Part shown: one piece after another, positions 7,057 through 15,818 of the stretch | Layout: the number at the start of each line of letters is the position of its first letter | Position numbering within the stretch: position 1 is the stretch's first letter | Source: CAXTTV01 sp964247295 | Lineage (GTDB): Bacteria; Chloroflexota; Ktedonobacteria; Ktedonobacterales; Ktedonobacteraceae | Assembly: GCA_964247295.1 (NCBI GenBank) | Contig: CAXTTV010000002.1 | Coordinates: 1-64,000, forward strand | Length of the DNA: 64,000 nt | Direction of reading: 5' to 3' | The notes under the pieces: model-generated | The model's input: only the letters and a program-made list of their open reading frames with translations | Databases searched by the model: none | What the model was told of the DNA's origin: nothing | Made by a program: the position numbers and the translations under genes

Positions 7057-8154
7057 TTACAAGCGAGCTGAGTAGATACGAGCAGTAAAGGTATTAATCT
7101 TGTCCCTGTCCTGAAGCAGGCCCATCTCAAGATCATAGGAGCGGATCTCGCCGGGAGCCAGAGTGATCAGTTCGTTGCGCTGGCGAGCGTCCATTCTTCC
7201 AGCGGCCCGGTTTGTGCCTGGCTCCAATCCAACGACATATGTGCCCTCACCGAGCATCCGCCAGACCAGCGCGTGGGGGAATTGATCCTGCTTAAATAGC
7301 TCATAGAAGCCAATCTCTCGTTGATGGTTCACCAGCGCGACCGGAACTGAACCAGTGGAGTCCGCGCTGGTCTCGTACTCAAAGACCTGCTCCACAAAAG
7401 CCGAAGTTGGAGCCGTCAGGCGAGCCATACCCTCAATGGGATAATCGCCTCGTGGAATAATTGTATTGGAAGGGAGCAGTAGCTCCGAGCCCTCATCGAC
7501 CAGTGGAAAGCCCAGATTGATATGATAGAGGAACATGTGTGGAGTAGGATCATATCCCAGGTTCTCGACCTCATCATGAAGCAGGATGCGAGACTCGCCC
7601 ACACGCGCCTCGATCCTGCGCCGTAACATCAACTGCTCTCCAAAGACCGTCGCCTGGATCGTCTCACCCTGCGCCCAGAGAATGCAGGTGTCGCCTTCCC
7701 AACGCTCACCATAGCCAGTGAGGCGCGCCGGACGATTAGAGATGCGGCCATGCAGCCCGAAGGTTTCAGTCTTTTTTGCGGGATAATGATACTGTTCGGC
7801 GGTATCCTCCGCCATAAAAAGCGTATGTTCCAGGCCACAGGTTGTCAGTAAGCCCGCGCCAAAAGTGCGGAAGAAGCCCAATTCCTCATGTTCAGCGAAC
7901 CAGGGGCCCGCAAAGCCAGTATTTGACTGCCACGAGATCGGCATCCCCTGATACTCGCAGCGTCCGATATCGAAGGCGCGATCCACGATCACATCGAACG
8001 CGAAACCATTACCCGCCCGAAATTCCAGCACACGTACACCGCGCTCCACGCCATCGCCCAGAGTTACTAAGCGGACACCGGCAGCTTGTTCCAGACGACC
8101 GAGGCGTCGGAGGAGATCGGAGCGGCTGAAGTTCTGGTCCCAAAGTTCAGGCAT
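7057..8154 (-). CDS. DUF4432 family protein (aldose 1-epimerase fold)
   Basis: Protein of 365 residues, full length for DUF4432, a family with the galactose mutarotase-like beta-sandwich. Typical landmarks are visible: the N-terminal GVRVLEFRAGNGFAFDVIVDRA segment (split here as GVRVLEFRAG and FDVIVDRAFDIG), GLLTTCGLEHTL, ETFGLHGRISNRPA, LHDEVENLG and HMFLYHINLGFPL, with histidines and an acidic residue in positions used for sugar binding in mutarotases. Presumably acts on a free or phosphorylated sugar in the cytoplasm; no signal peptide. It stands alone, between two unrelated genes. Good match to family, substrate unknown. Confidence 0.8.
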   Translation of the reverse strand: MPELWDQNFSRSDLLRRLGRLEQAAGVRLVTLGDGVERGVRVLEFRAGNGFAFDVIVDRAFDIGRCEYQGMPISWQSNTGFAGPWFAEHEELGFFRTFGAGLLTTCGLEHTLFMAEDTAEQYHYPAKKTETFGLHGRISNRPARLTGYGERWEGDTCILWAQGETIQATVFGEQLMLRRRIEARVGESRILLHDEVENLGYDPTPHMFLYHINLGFPLVDEGSELLLPSNTIIPRGDYPIEGMARLTAPTSAFVEQVFEYETSADSTGSVPVALVNHQREIGFYELFKQDQFPHALVWRMLGEGTYVVGLEPGTNRAAGRMDARQRNELITLAPGEIRSYDLEMGLLQDRDKINTFTARIYSARL

Positions 8155-8229
8155 AACGTAACTCGCTTTCTCTTGTTAGTATAACAATCAATGAGATGTA
8201 CCCACAACGTCCTTTTTAGCTATTCCAGG

Positions 8230-9468
8230 TCATTGTAGTTCCAGGATGTGCCGATTCCTGATCTCCTTTGGGATATCGTTGAGGGAGAGCAGGTTACACT
8301 GGGAACGAAGAGGACCGGAGGTGGGACTATTAATATAATTAATGAATGATTGTGTAAGAGCATCTGGTCGGGTGTGTGTATATATATGTTCAATGTTCCA
8401 AAAGTGGTAGGTATTGTTTTTGATCAATGAGCGGTCATGGGGATCTTGATTATCAATGGAAACGATTGTGACGTTGTGAGCCATACTGGCCTGATAGAGG
8501 GGAGCATACCCAATACTATATGGCGTCATCTCAACCTCAGTAACCGCGTCGGACGAGCTCAATACCCGGTCCAGCCCTGTGCCAGGGACGGTCGCGACCC
8601 CTTTAAGAATATACTTTTCAAAGGTAAAGCGTGTCCCAGAATTGAGTGTACGGGTAATTGGAATAATCGGTTTATCGGGCCCGCATCTACTCTCTTCGCA
8701 AATATCTTTCCAGTTGTGGTAGACTCCGGTATAGATACCCTGGATCTGTGGGGTGGTAAGATTGTGAAGCCCGGTTACCTGCCCATTCAGAATGACAACA
8801 AAGACACCGACCGCCACCTGATGATCAACCAGATTGCTCTGGTCGGGCGATGCGAAAATATCTGAACTACCGATCCCAATTGGCACCTGCGTTCCATTCA
8901 GCTTCTCGAACGCTTTTTGTCTGACGCCTGTGATCTTTCCCTGTCCCTGTTCCACATGAGATAGACCCGTCTTACTGGCTCCTCCACCTACCGCGATAGC
9001 GGAACCGGGACATTGCTGCATATAGGCCTCAGCGGCTGTCTCAACAAACGGCTGAAGCGCGGTGGAACCATCGGTATTCAAAGAACCTTGAACACAGTTG
9101 GCACCTGAGCGCGCAATATAACTGTTCGCGATCACCGTCGTGGGGATCCTGGCGATCCCTACGACGATCAGTATCAGAAGCAGTATCTGTGGTCGTGTTA
9201 AACGATTTGAACGGTGGAAGATTACTGGTTGAGCGGAGGTTTGTTGAAGGCGTATCTGTGCCAGTTCGCTATACGCGTCCGCCAGCGCTTCCTGGACTTT
9301 TTCTCTTTCTCCAGGAACGTTTTCATCGGTATAGACCTGGAGCGCGAGCTCATAGCAGGTAATTGCGTGTTGCAAGTTATCCTGACGATCGCCTTGATTG
9401 GCATGTATGTATTGGTACCCTCGTTGATAGTGTTCCTCAGCAGAGGCAGGAGTATTCATATCGGGCAA
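8230..9468 (-). CDS. PstS-like phosphate-binding domain on an N-terminal helical/membrane module
   Basis: Protein of 412 residues. Residues 1-80 are helical and TPR-like (EEHYQRGYQYIHANQGD, AITCYELALQVY, ALADAYSELAQI). A transmembrane segment follows at about 95-112 (ILLLILIVVGIARIPT). The remaining 280 residues are a periplasmic-binding fold of the PstS/SphX type: LNTDGSTALQPFVETAAEAY, GGGASKTGLSHVEQG, IGSSDIF, GIYTGVYHNWKDI and RTLNSGTRFTFEKYIL, which match phosphate-binding loops. The usual lipoprotein signal is absent, so the sensor domain is membrane-tethered, with the TPR-like part in the cytoplasm. No pstCAB genes are nearby, which hints at sensing rather than transport. The TTG at 9468 has GGAG four bases upstream; ATG 9459 is an alternative. 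Confidence 0.75.
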   Translation of the reverse strand: MPDMNTPASAEEHYQRGYQYIHANQGDRQDNLQHAITCYELALQVYTDENVPGEREKVQEALADAYSELAQIRLQQTSAQPVIFHRSNRLTRPQILLLILIVVGIARIPTTVIANSYIARSGANCVQGSLNTDGSTALQPFVETAAEAYMQQCPGSAIAVGGGASKTGLSHVEQGQGKITGVRQKAFEKLNGTQVPIGIGSSDIFASPDQSNLVDHQVAVGVFVVILNGQVTGLHNLTTPQIQGIYTGVYHNWKDICEESRCGPDKPIIPITRTLNSGTRFTFEKYILKGVATVPGTGLDRVLSSSDAVTEVEMTPYSIGYAPLYQASMAHNVTIVSIDNQDPHDRSLIKNNTYHFWNIEHIYTHTRPDALTQSFINYINSPTSGPLRSQCNLLSLNDIPKEIRNRHILELQ

Positions 9469-9651
9469 TTTTCTCCGTCTATCTATTACGAGATGGTCGT
9501 AAAGGCCACCTGAGACTTTTTATTGACATACAGTATGAGAATGCTTTGATCAGTAAGCTCATTCCATTTTGTAAAACGGATACGTAGATGACTGGCTCCT
9601 TCAGCGCTGACTATTGGGAGCGTCTATTGAATGGTTTGCAGGCTGCCTGTA

Positions 9652-10533
9652 TTACTTTCGGCGGTAATCATTTAGAGCGAGAGTTGTGAGTAGCTGGCGG
9701 GACGTAGGTTCCGCGCTTCGGAGCAGGACCTCAAAGTTATCGAGAAAGATCACCACACAGTGTGGGCCGGTCGCCAGCATCTGGTTCTCAGTATCAAAAG
9801 CGCCATAGCGCAGATCCGCCAGCAGAGCCTTAGGAAGGATCTCCTCAATTAAAAAATCACGTTCAGGATCGCCAGTAGTACACATCTCATTCAGGCGTCT
9901 AAGAATGCTACCGATCGTCGCGTCGGGTGGGAGATTAATCTCTTTAAACTTCAGCACCTGATCCTGGTACCATCGCCACTGTGGGCGGTTCGGAATGCGT
10001 TCACAGCCAATGTCGATACACCAGCGTATCAGGGCCTGGAGAGGCGGAACGCGAATAATCCATTTCAGGATCATCAGAACCACAGTCACCAGTGAATTGA
10101 TATTGCCGAAAAGCCCAATCAGATCGCTAAAAACCGCCTCAATCTCATTATCGGCCTGACCTTCTGCCTGTCTTTCCTGAGCTCGCTCCAGACGTGAGTA
10201 GAGAATATCGAATCTGGGAAAAGAAAGAGCATTTTTACCTTTATTGTCTCGCTGCTTATAAAGATTATTGCGCAAAGTGCCCAGAATATTTAAAAGATCG
10301 CGGGAAGCCTCGGGCTTCCCAACGTCCAGAGTTACATGAGGAAGAGCGAGAGCGGTACCATAGTGAAAATCCAGATGTTGAATAAAGCGGCTTTTCCCAT
10401 AGCCGGAAGGGCCGACCAGGCTGAGAATCGGGAAAAAAGGCCAGGGCTGATTGGGAGAGCGTTGAGATAACTTTTCAAAGAGAAGTAAAGCTTCCTGCCG
10501 GTCCACAAAAAGGTCAAGTTGATCTTTCAGCAT
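9652..10533 (-). CDS. P-loop NTPase (STAND/AAA-like), apparently C-terminally truncated
   Basis: Protein of 293 residues. It opens with DLFVDRQEALLLFEKL, as NTPase-type signalling ATPases often do, then a Walker A (GPSGYGKS, about residue 45) and a Walker B (CVVIFLDNFE, about residue 262). The chain stops some 20 residues after Walker B, before any sensor or effector region, and nothing similar follows in the other frames. It may be a truncated gene or a minimal ATPase. It lies between DUF4385 and the PstS-like gene on the same strand, about 120 and 185 bases away. Role unknown. Confidence 0.55.
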   Translation of the reverse strand: MLKDQLDLFVDRQEALLLFEKLSQRSPNQPWPFFPILSLVGPSGYGKSRFIQHLDFHYGTALALPHVTLDVGKPEASRDLLNILGTLRNNLYKQRDNKGKNALSFPRFDILYSRLERAQERQAEGQADNEIEAVFSDLIGLFGNINSLVTVVLMILKWIIRVPPLQALIRWCIDIGCERIPNRPQWRWYQDQVLKFKEINLPPDATIGSILRRLNEMCTTGDPERDFLIEEILPKALLADLRYGAFDTENQMLATGPHCVVIFLDNFEVLLRSAEPTSRQLLTTLALNDYRRK

Positions 10534-10657
10534 GCCCTTGTCGTTCTCCTACCTATAATATGAAGAAACGGCATTAAAGTTAATAGTAAGAAGTGGATCG
10601 TATAATTGGTATTCCTATCCAACAATATAGACGAACAAAGGCAAAAAATCAAAAAAG

Positions 10658-11155
10658 TCAGATTTCGTAGCGTTGTTGATGGATTGCCTTAAGACTGAGG
10701 TATTCGGGATCATTTTTCGCCTGAAGATATTTTTCATAGAAGATACGGGCGGACTCGGCCTTCTCATTATCTTTCCAGTTGGTTTCCTGGGGGAGTATCT
10801 GTTCTCTCGCCAGCTTTTGCTCGGCTGCGCTTTCCTTTAATTGGGGATTAGAGGCGTACTTCCGACCAGATTTGTGGTTGGCATAGCGGCGCGATCGCGT
10901 ATAGCCCATTTGCAAAAACTTGCGGGCCATATCCATTCCCACAAAATCCTGTTGAGCCTTATACGCTAAAAAAAGTTCATAGATTTTTTCAGAAGAGGCG
11001 AGAGCAATCTCGGGAGACTTAAAGCGCCAGTGGGGGAGGATCTCAGATTTATAGGGTTCAACCAGAAGAACCCCCTGCTCGCCCTTCCCTATCCTGTAGA
11101 GTTCGGGATGCTCGCGAAAATTAATCTTTTTGAAATCCAAATTATAGTTAAACAT
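10658..11155 (-). CDS. DUF4385 family protein
   Basis: Protein of 165 residues, matching the DUF4385 family along its whole length: FNYNLDFKKINFREHPELYRIG, GEQGVLLVEPYKSEI (quoted in parts), PHWRFKSPEIA, DFVGMDMARKFLQMG and RSRRYANHKSGRKY. The family is small, soluble and uncharacterised. The ATG at 11155 is preferred to the GTG at 11170, which overlaps the GGAAAGGG ribosome site. The C-terminal third is rich in Lys/Glu/Gln and probably helical. Confidence 0.8.
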   Translation of the reverse strand: MFNYNLDFKKINFREHPELYRIGKGEQGVLLVEPYKSEILPHWRFKSPEIALASSEKIYELFLAYKAQQDFVGMDMARKFLQMGYTRSRRYANHKSGRKYASNPQLKESAAEQKLAREQILPQETNWKDNEKAESARIFYEKYLQAKNDPEYLSLKAIHQQRYEI

Positions 11156-11255
11156 ACTCGCCCTTTCCACACAAGCTAATCTCGTATCTTCCTGATTTTA
11201 CCACGGACAAATGGAGAATGTTGATGAAAGAGGAAAGCATGACCAGTGTGTGAAA

Positions 11256-11293
11256 ACAACTCTTGATCTCAATATACAGAGATCAAGAGTTGT
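11256..11293 (-). terminator. Terminator of the htrA gene
   Basis: A perfect 15-bp stem (ACAACTCTTGATCTC and complement) with an 8-base loop and a TTTT run on the minus strand, 16 bases past the stop codon of the protease gene. Confidence 0.85.
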
Positions 11294-11308
11294 GCAAAGA
11301 CTATTCTA

Positions 11309-12466
11309 CTAGTTCGTTTTTAATTGCCCTGGCTTCACCTGAATAGTTTGCTGTTGGCTTCCGCGATAGATTTGCACCGAGACGGTATCACCAGGTTTCT
11401 TATTTACCAGGGCATCTCCTAATGAGGGTGCATCATTTACCTGTTGGTCTCCAACCTGGACGATCACATCACCAGTCTTCAATCCTGCCTGCTCGGCTGC
11501 ACCGCCAGGAGTGATGGAGGCAATGAGTGCTCCTCTGTCTATCGAAAGGGAATTTTGTGCCGCGAGATCTGGATTCACACTGATGACACTGATGCCCAGA
11601 GCGGCGCGCCCACTATTCGTTACTTTGCCCGTTTCAATAATTTGTGAAGCAATAAACTGGACTCTATTCGCAGGAACCGCGAAGCCAACGCCAGAGGCCG
11701 GTGCCTTAAATGCTGGATCAATGGCGACCGATGTAGGAATTCCAATAAGTTTACCTTGTAGATCTACGAGCGCGCCACCACTGTTGCCAGGATTGATAGG
11801 GGCATCCGTTTGGATCGCGTCAGGAATCGAGCCAACAGTGCGTTCTAACGCGCTGACAATGCCATTTGTCACTGTCTGGGTAATACCCAGTGGGTTACCA
11901 ATAGCCAGTACCTCTTGTCCAACTCGCATCTGGGAAGAGTTCCCGAGGGTCGCGACCGTCAGGCCCTGTGCAGGAGAATTTACTTTTATCACCGCAAGAT
12001 CATCGGGAGGGGAAGTCCCGACCAGTTGCGCAGACAACGCTTTTCCATCATAGAGGGTTACCTGAATCTGTCGTGCTCCATCAACCACATGATTATTTGT
12101 AACAATATATCCTCGTTTATCAATAATCACGCCTGATCCCAATCCCCCTTGTCCATTTTGCGTCGCGATATTCACCTGAACTACAGCGGGCCGCACCTTC
12201 GCTATTACCGCTTCACGCACCTTCTCACTATTTTCACCTTGTAGTACAGGCACAGCCGTATTTGTTGCAGATTGTGTTATTCCCCGGCTCGTACCAAACT
12301 GCCAGCCGGCAAATAGTCCGGTTCCAAACACAAGCAGGATTACCAAGGCCAGAAGTAAGATTGCGCCAGTACGCAGGCCCCTTAAAGATTGTCGAGGATG
12401 ATTGGATGGCCCCGTTGAAAATGAATCTGGGGGAAGTTGACCATTATTTTTTGTTGTATGTTGCAT
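11309..12466 (-). CDS. Membrane-anchored HtrA/DegP-type serine protease with PDZ domain
   Basis: Protein of 385 residues. A short cytoplasmic tail precedes one transmembrane helix (about 31-55, AILLLALVILLVFGTGLFAG). The trypsin-like S1C domain follows with all three catalytic residues in context: His in YIVTNNHVVDG, Asp in PPDDLAVIKV and Ser in PINPGNSGGALVD. One PDZ domain at about 285-375 (RGALIASITPGGAAEQAGL, GDVIVQVGDQ) closes the chain. Architecture equals bacterial HtrA/PepD proteases that degrade misfolded proteins outside the membrane. A site-2 protease and a two-component system lie upstream on the same strand, and the promoter shares a repeat array with that system's own promoter, so stress-inducible control is likely. 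Confidence 0.92.
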   Translation of the reverse strand: MQHTTKNNGQLPPDSFSTGPSNHPRQSLRGLRTGAILLLALVILLVFGTGLFAGWQFGTSRGITQSATNTAVPVLQGENSEKVREAVIAKVRPAVVQVNIATQNGQGGLGSGVIIDKRGYIVTNNHVVDGARQIQVTLYDGKALSAQLVGTSPPDDLAVIKVNSPAQGLTVATLGNSSQMRVGQEVLAIGNPLGITQTVTNGIVSALERTVGSIPDAIQTDAPINPGNSGGALVDLQGKLIGIPTSVAIDPAFKAPASGVGFAVPANRVQFIASQIIETGKVTNSGRAALGISVISVNPDLAAQNSLSIDRGALIASITPGGAAEQAGLKTGDVIVQVGDQQVNDAPSLGDALVNKKPGDTVSVQIYRGSQQQTIQVKPGQLKTN

Positions 12467-12595
12467 AATACAGCTCTCTTTCTTCGATGTGTGTTTTTTA
12501 ATAGGCTATTATTTCTGGGGCGGCTCTGGTGACTAGCTTGCCCTTTTCAAGGAAGGTAAGAATTACCAGGCACTGGTATTTCTCTGATTGATATA

Positions 12596-12650
12596 ATCGT
12601 ATGGCATTTCTATGAAATGTGCCTGTGGGAAGTCTGAGATGACTCTGAGA
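12596..12650 (-). promoter_or_regulatory. htrA promoter with four 11-bp-spaced repeats (TCTCAGR type)
   Basis: Read on the minus strand: TCTCAGA (12650-12644), TCTCAGA (12639-12633), CCACAGG (12628-12622), TTTCATA (12617-12611), each start 11 bases apart, then 9 bases and TACGAT (12601-12596) as a -10 box. The first two are exact; the last two are weaker. The response-regulator promoter at 16528-16582 has the same layout. OmpR-family regulators bind such head-to-tail repeats. Confidence 0.55.
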
Positions 12651-12751
12651 ATTGAAACAGAGATCAGGAGCGTATAAGAGAGGAGGGAGGGAGTACATGA
12701 AGAAGAGAAACAAGCATATACACCGTTACTTGTTTCTCTTTTCAGGTAAAA

Positions 12752-13897
12752 CTAAGCCTCAACTGGCTGTGGTTTCTGTTGGGTCTGGAGACTTTGACGC
12801 ACATGTAAGTAGCGCACAATCGACTCCCGGTTCAATACACCGATCAATCGCAAATTCTCAACCACAGGAACTTGCTGCACATTTCGCGTAACTATCTCTT
12901 GCAAAACTTCATTAAGTAACTGGTCTGGCGCAGCCGTATACACATTTTCCAGAAGAACCATAACGTGGCCGACGGGAGTATAGGACCAGCGTTCACGCTC
13001 TACAATCGCAATATCATTTAGAGTAATTAGCCCTGAGAGATACTCTCCTTGTACCACCGGAGCGGCCAGAAGCCCTTGCGGCAGCAAGTACTCGTCTATG
13101 ACCTTTTGTAAAGAGATGTTCGCGGGAACTGAGACTGGCTGAGGGTTCATCACCTGACGCACTGTAACACCTTCCAGAGCCGATTGAATAACCGCCTGGG
13201 CTCTGGTAGCCTGAGCTGCGCTAAGCAGAAACCAGCCGATGAAGACAATCCAGAGTCCGTCGAAAAAGTCACCAAAGAAAAAGGTCGCGATCCCTAATAA
13301 GATGAACAGGTAGCCGCAGGCCTGGCCGGCAAACGAGGCAATATTTGTAGCTTTCTGAAAGTTACCAGTGGCCTTCCAGATAATAGAACGTGCAATACGT
13401 CCTCCATCAAGAGGAAAGCCCGGTACCAGATTAAAGAGGCCGATCAGCAGGTTTGAGATGGCAAGGTAGTCAAGTACGGCCTCCATTGGCGCTGTACTTG
13501 CGCGGAAAGGTAGGGAGAGTACAAAAGCCAGACCAGCCAGTAAGAGACTGGCAATCGGTCCCGAGATCGCAACCTGAAACTCGACCCCAGGGCGCTTCGT
13601 CTCCTGATCGATCTCCGCGACGCCTCCGAATATGAAAAGGGTGATGCCCTTCACACCCAGATTGTAGGCTCGCGCAACCAGAGCATGTGCGAGCTCATGA
13701 AACAGCACACAGAGAAACAAGAGGAAGGTAGAAATTAAAGCTGTTACCCAATAGGTTTGTGGTGACCAGTCCGCGAATGATTTGGGAAACCAGTCAACGG
13801 CCAGAGACCATGTCAAAAGAACGGATATGAGAAACCAGCTAGCATGGGCATAGACATCGAAGCCCAGGAGTCTTCCAAGACGGAGTGAACCAGGCAT
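12752..13897 (-). CDS. Site-2 protease family zinc metalloprotease with two CBS domains
   Basis: Protein of 381 residues of the M50 family. The zinc motif HELAHA lies in a membrane helix near residue 65 (LFHELAHALVARAYN), and the second ligand motif NLVPGFPLDGGR is near residue 158. About six hydrophobic segments fill residues 1-235. The C-terminal 140 residues form a CBS pair (VRQVMNPQPVSVPANISLQKV and GHVMVLLENVYTAAPDQLL, each quoted in part), which in this subfamily bind adenine nucleotides and tune activity. It cleaves transmembrane substrates, such as anti-sigma factors, inside the bilayer. It begins 24 bases after the kinase remnant and is probably transcribed with the two-component genes. 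Confidence 0.88.
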   Translation of the reverse strand: MPGSLRLGRLLGFDVYAHASWFLISVLLTWSLAVDWFPKSFADWSPQTYWVTALISTFLLFLCVLFHELAHALVARAYNLGVKGITLFIFGGVAEIDQETKRPGVEFQVAISGPIASLLLAGLAFVLSLPFRASTAPMEAVLDYLAISNLLIGLFNLVPGFPLDGGRIARSIIWKATGNFQKATNIASFAGQACGYLFILLGIATFFFGDFFDGLWIVFIGWFLLSAAQATRAQAVIQSALEGVTVRQVMNPQPVSVPANISLQKVIDEYLLPQGLLAAPVVQGEYLSGLITLNDIAIVERERWSYTPVGHVMVLLENVYTAAPDQLLNEVLQEIVTRNVQQVPVVENLRLIGVLNRESIVRYLHVRQSLQTQQKPQPVEA

Positions 13898-13920
13898 AGC
13901 AAACCTCCTTGAGAAAAATT

Positions 13921-14157
13921 TTATTGAGAGAAGGCCTTTTTCTTTGTCATTGTTTTCTTACAGATGGGTAATGAGAACCAGAATGTAGAGCCTTCTCCGA
14001 CGTGGCTTTCCACACCTACCTGTCCCTGGTGGCGTTCGATAATGGAACGGCAGATGTATAAACCAACGCCCAGGCCCACATGAGAAAATCTCGATTCAGA
14101 CTGAACCTCGATACTGGCTACTCGATAGAAGCGTTCCCAGATGTGCTTCTGTAACAA
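13921..14157 (-). pseudogene. Remnant of a sensor histidine kinase (HATPase C-terminus)
   Basis: About 75 codons match only the end of a histidine-kinase ATPase domain: HIWERFYRVASIE, GLGVGLYICRSIIERHQGQVG (quoted in part) and GEGSTFWFSLP. The N, G1 and dimerisation parts are missing, and upstream codons have no similarity. It follows the intact kinase gene on the same strand, so it is either the tail of a lost second kinase or a recombination scar. Confidence 0.7.
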
Positions 14158-14228
14158 GCATAGACGAGTTCTATGAAGCAGGGCTGTGTTAATTCTGAAT
14201 TGGGCCTGAGAAGCAAAATGTGGGTATT

Positions 14229-15818
14229 TTAAGAGGATAGAGGAAACCAGAGCGTAAATGTACTACCCTTGCCAGGAGTGCTCTCAACAGTAATCCCACC
14301 GTTGACCTGTTCAACAAGAGTCTGAGCAATAGAGAGACCGAGACCTGTTCCTTTGCTTGAGCGTGCGCGATCGGCTCGATAGAAGCGATCAAAGATATGG
14401 GGAAGATCATCAGGGTCGATCCCGATGCCTGTATCTTCTACGTATAGAAGAGCTTTATCTTCTTTTCGTTGGAGTGAAACCGTCACCGTTCCAGCCTCAT
14501 TTTTCTCGTGCAAGGCCGTATACTTCAAAGCATTATCGAGTAAAATCAAGAGAATACGCCGGATACGCTCTTCATTCCCAGGAACACGTACAGGCTCAAT
14601 CGCTCCTACCTGAAGCTGCACATGTGGGCCCTCAGTGCTTAAACGGCCACGAAGTTGGCGTACCAGTTGAAGCACAACCCTATCCAATTCAACCAGTTGT
14701 TCTTTGCGATCCTGCTCATTTGGGGTAAGGGGTATCGTATCCACGCTAGCATCAGCGCGTGCGAGCATCAGCAGTTCTTCCACAAGTTGTGCGAGGCCCA
14801 GAGTTTCTGTATGGGCATCGGCCAGCATTGTGTGGCGCTCCTCGGCTGGGAGCTCCTCAGCATAACGCTGTAAGAAGGCTAAATTACCTTGAATGGTCGT
14901 CAGGGGCGCGCGGAGCTCATGGGAAGCATCAGCGATAAAACGCCGTTGGGCTTGAGTTGCCCGTTCCAGATTGTTTAACATCTCGTTAAATGCCTCGATC
15001 ACCTGAGCCATCTCATCCCGTCCCTTTGGTTTATCGACGCGTTGTCGTAGATTTCCGATGCGTGTGCCTTGCCTGGTCGCGACAGCGATAGTACGCGCTG
15101 TCTTTGCCATTTGTGCGAGAGGTGAGAGGACCCGAGCTGTGATAGCCCAGCTACTTAAGAGCGCTATCAGGAGGGTGACGCCTCCCACGCTAAAAACCAG
15201 TGTCTGGACAAGAAATAAAGTGGTGTTTACCTCATCCAGAGACTTGGTAACCAGCAGCATCCCTATGACGGGGGTGGGGGTTGTACTCGCCTCTAGTTTC
15301 TTTTCACCTCCTGGTGTCGCAGTTCCGCTGATCAAGGATGATGGAGCGTAAATTGGCACCATCGCAACCTGCACCTTCTGTCCACTGATTGTTGTCTGAT
15401 AATCGCGTGATTGACCCGCCAGTGCCACTTGCTTATCGTTGGTAGTCACAGGAATAGTGAGAGTAGGGTTCTGCTCCGAGTCATAGCGCAGTTTACCCTG
15501 GATATCGACTATCTCAACCACCACTCCTGGTTCCTTATAAGCATCCAATCCTGAAAGAACAATGTGAGGAGGCCAGTAGGGAGGTATGGAGAGCAACTCA
15601 CTTTTTACCTGGGCGGAGGCTAGACGTGCCTCCGCGCGCACCGTTCGTATCGTACTCTGGCCTAAAATAGTCGTGGTAACACCCCAGATAAGGGCAGCAA
15701 AAATAATGAGGGCTAATGTAACTAGGATACTATACCACAGGGCGACACGCAGGCGCAGGGAACGTGAAAATCCTGGATTTTCAAGAGAGATCTGAGCATC
15801 TTTATTCTTTACAGACAT
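14229..15818 (-). CDS. Two-component sensor histidine kinase (HAMP, HisKA, HATPase)
   Basis: Membrane kinase of 529 residues. TM1 at about 22-48 (ALWYSILVTLALIIFAALIW), an extracytoplasmic sensor of about 130 residues containing a Pro/Thr-rich stretch, TM2 at about 195-220, HAMP, then HisKA with the phosphorylated His in DASHELRAPL and a complete HATPase (LDNALKY, EDTGIGIDPDDLP, GTGLGLSIAQTL, GKGSTF). It autophosphorylates and passes the phosphate to the upstream regulator. The ATG at 15818 overlaps the last codons of that regulator by 17 bases, showing translational coupling; longer readings start inside the regulator. Its position with HtrA and a site-2 protease suggests cell-envelope stress sensing, as in MprAB-PepD of mycobacteria (analogy). 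Confidence 0.9.
   Translation of the reverse strand: MSVKNKDAQISLENPGFSRSLRLRVALWYSILVTLALIIFAALIWGVTTTILGQSTIRTVRAEARLASAQVKSELLSIPPYWPPHIVLSGLDAYKEPGVVVEIVDIQGKLRYDSEQNPTLTIPVTTNDKQVALAGQSRDYQTTISGQKVQVAMVPIYAPSSLISGTATPGGEKKLEASTTPTPVIGMLLVTKSLDEVNTTLFLVQTLVFSVGGVTLLIALLSSWAITARVLSPLAQMAKTARTIAVATRQGTRIGNLRQRVDKPKGRDEMAQVIEAFNEMLNNLERATQAQRRFIADASHELRAPLTTIQGNLAFLQRYAEELPAEERHTMLADAHTETLGLAQLVEELLMLARADASVDTIPLTPNEQDRKEQLVELDRVVLQLVRQLRGRLSTEGPHVQLQVGAIEPVRVPGNEERIRRILLILLDNALKYTALHEKNEAGTVTVSLQRKEDKALLYVEDTGIGIDPDDLPHIFDRFYRADRARSSKGTGLGLSIAQTLVEQVNGGITVESTPGKGSTFTLWFPLSS

Noticed and set aside
12498..12713. 71-codon minus-strand ORF upstream of htrA
   Set aside because: It overlaps the repeat array and -10 box and has no protein-like features.
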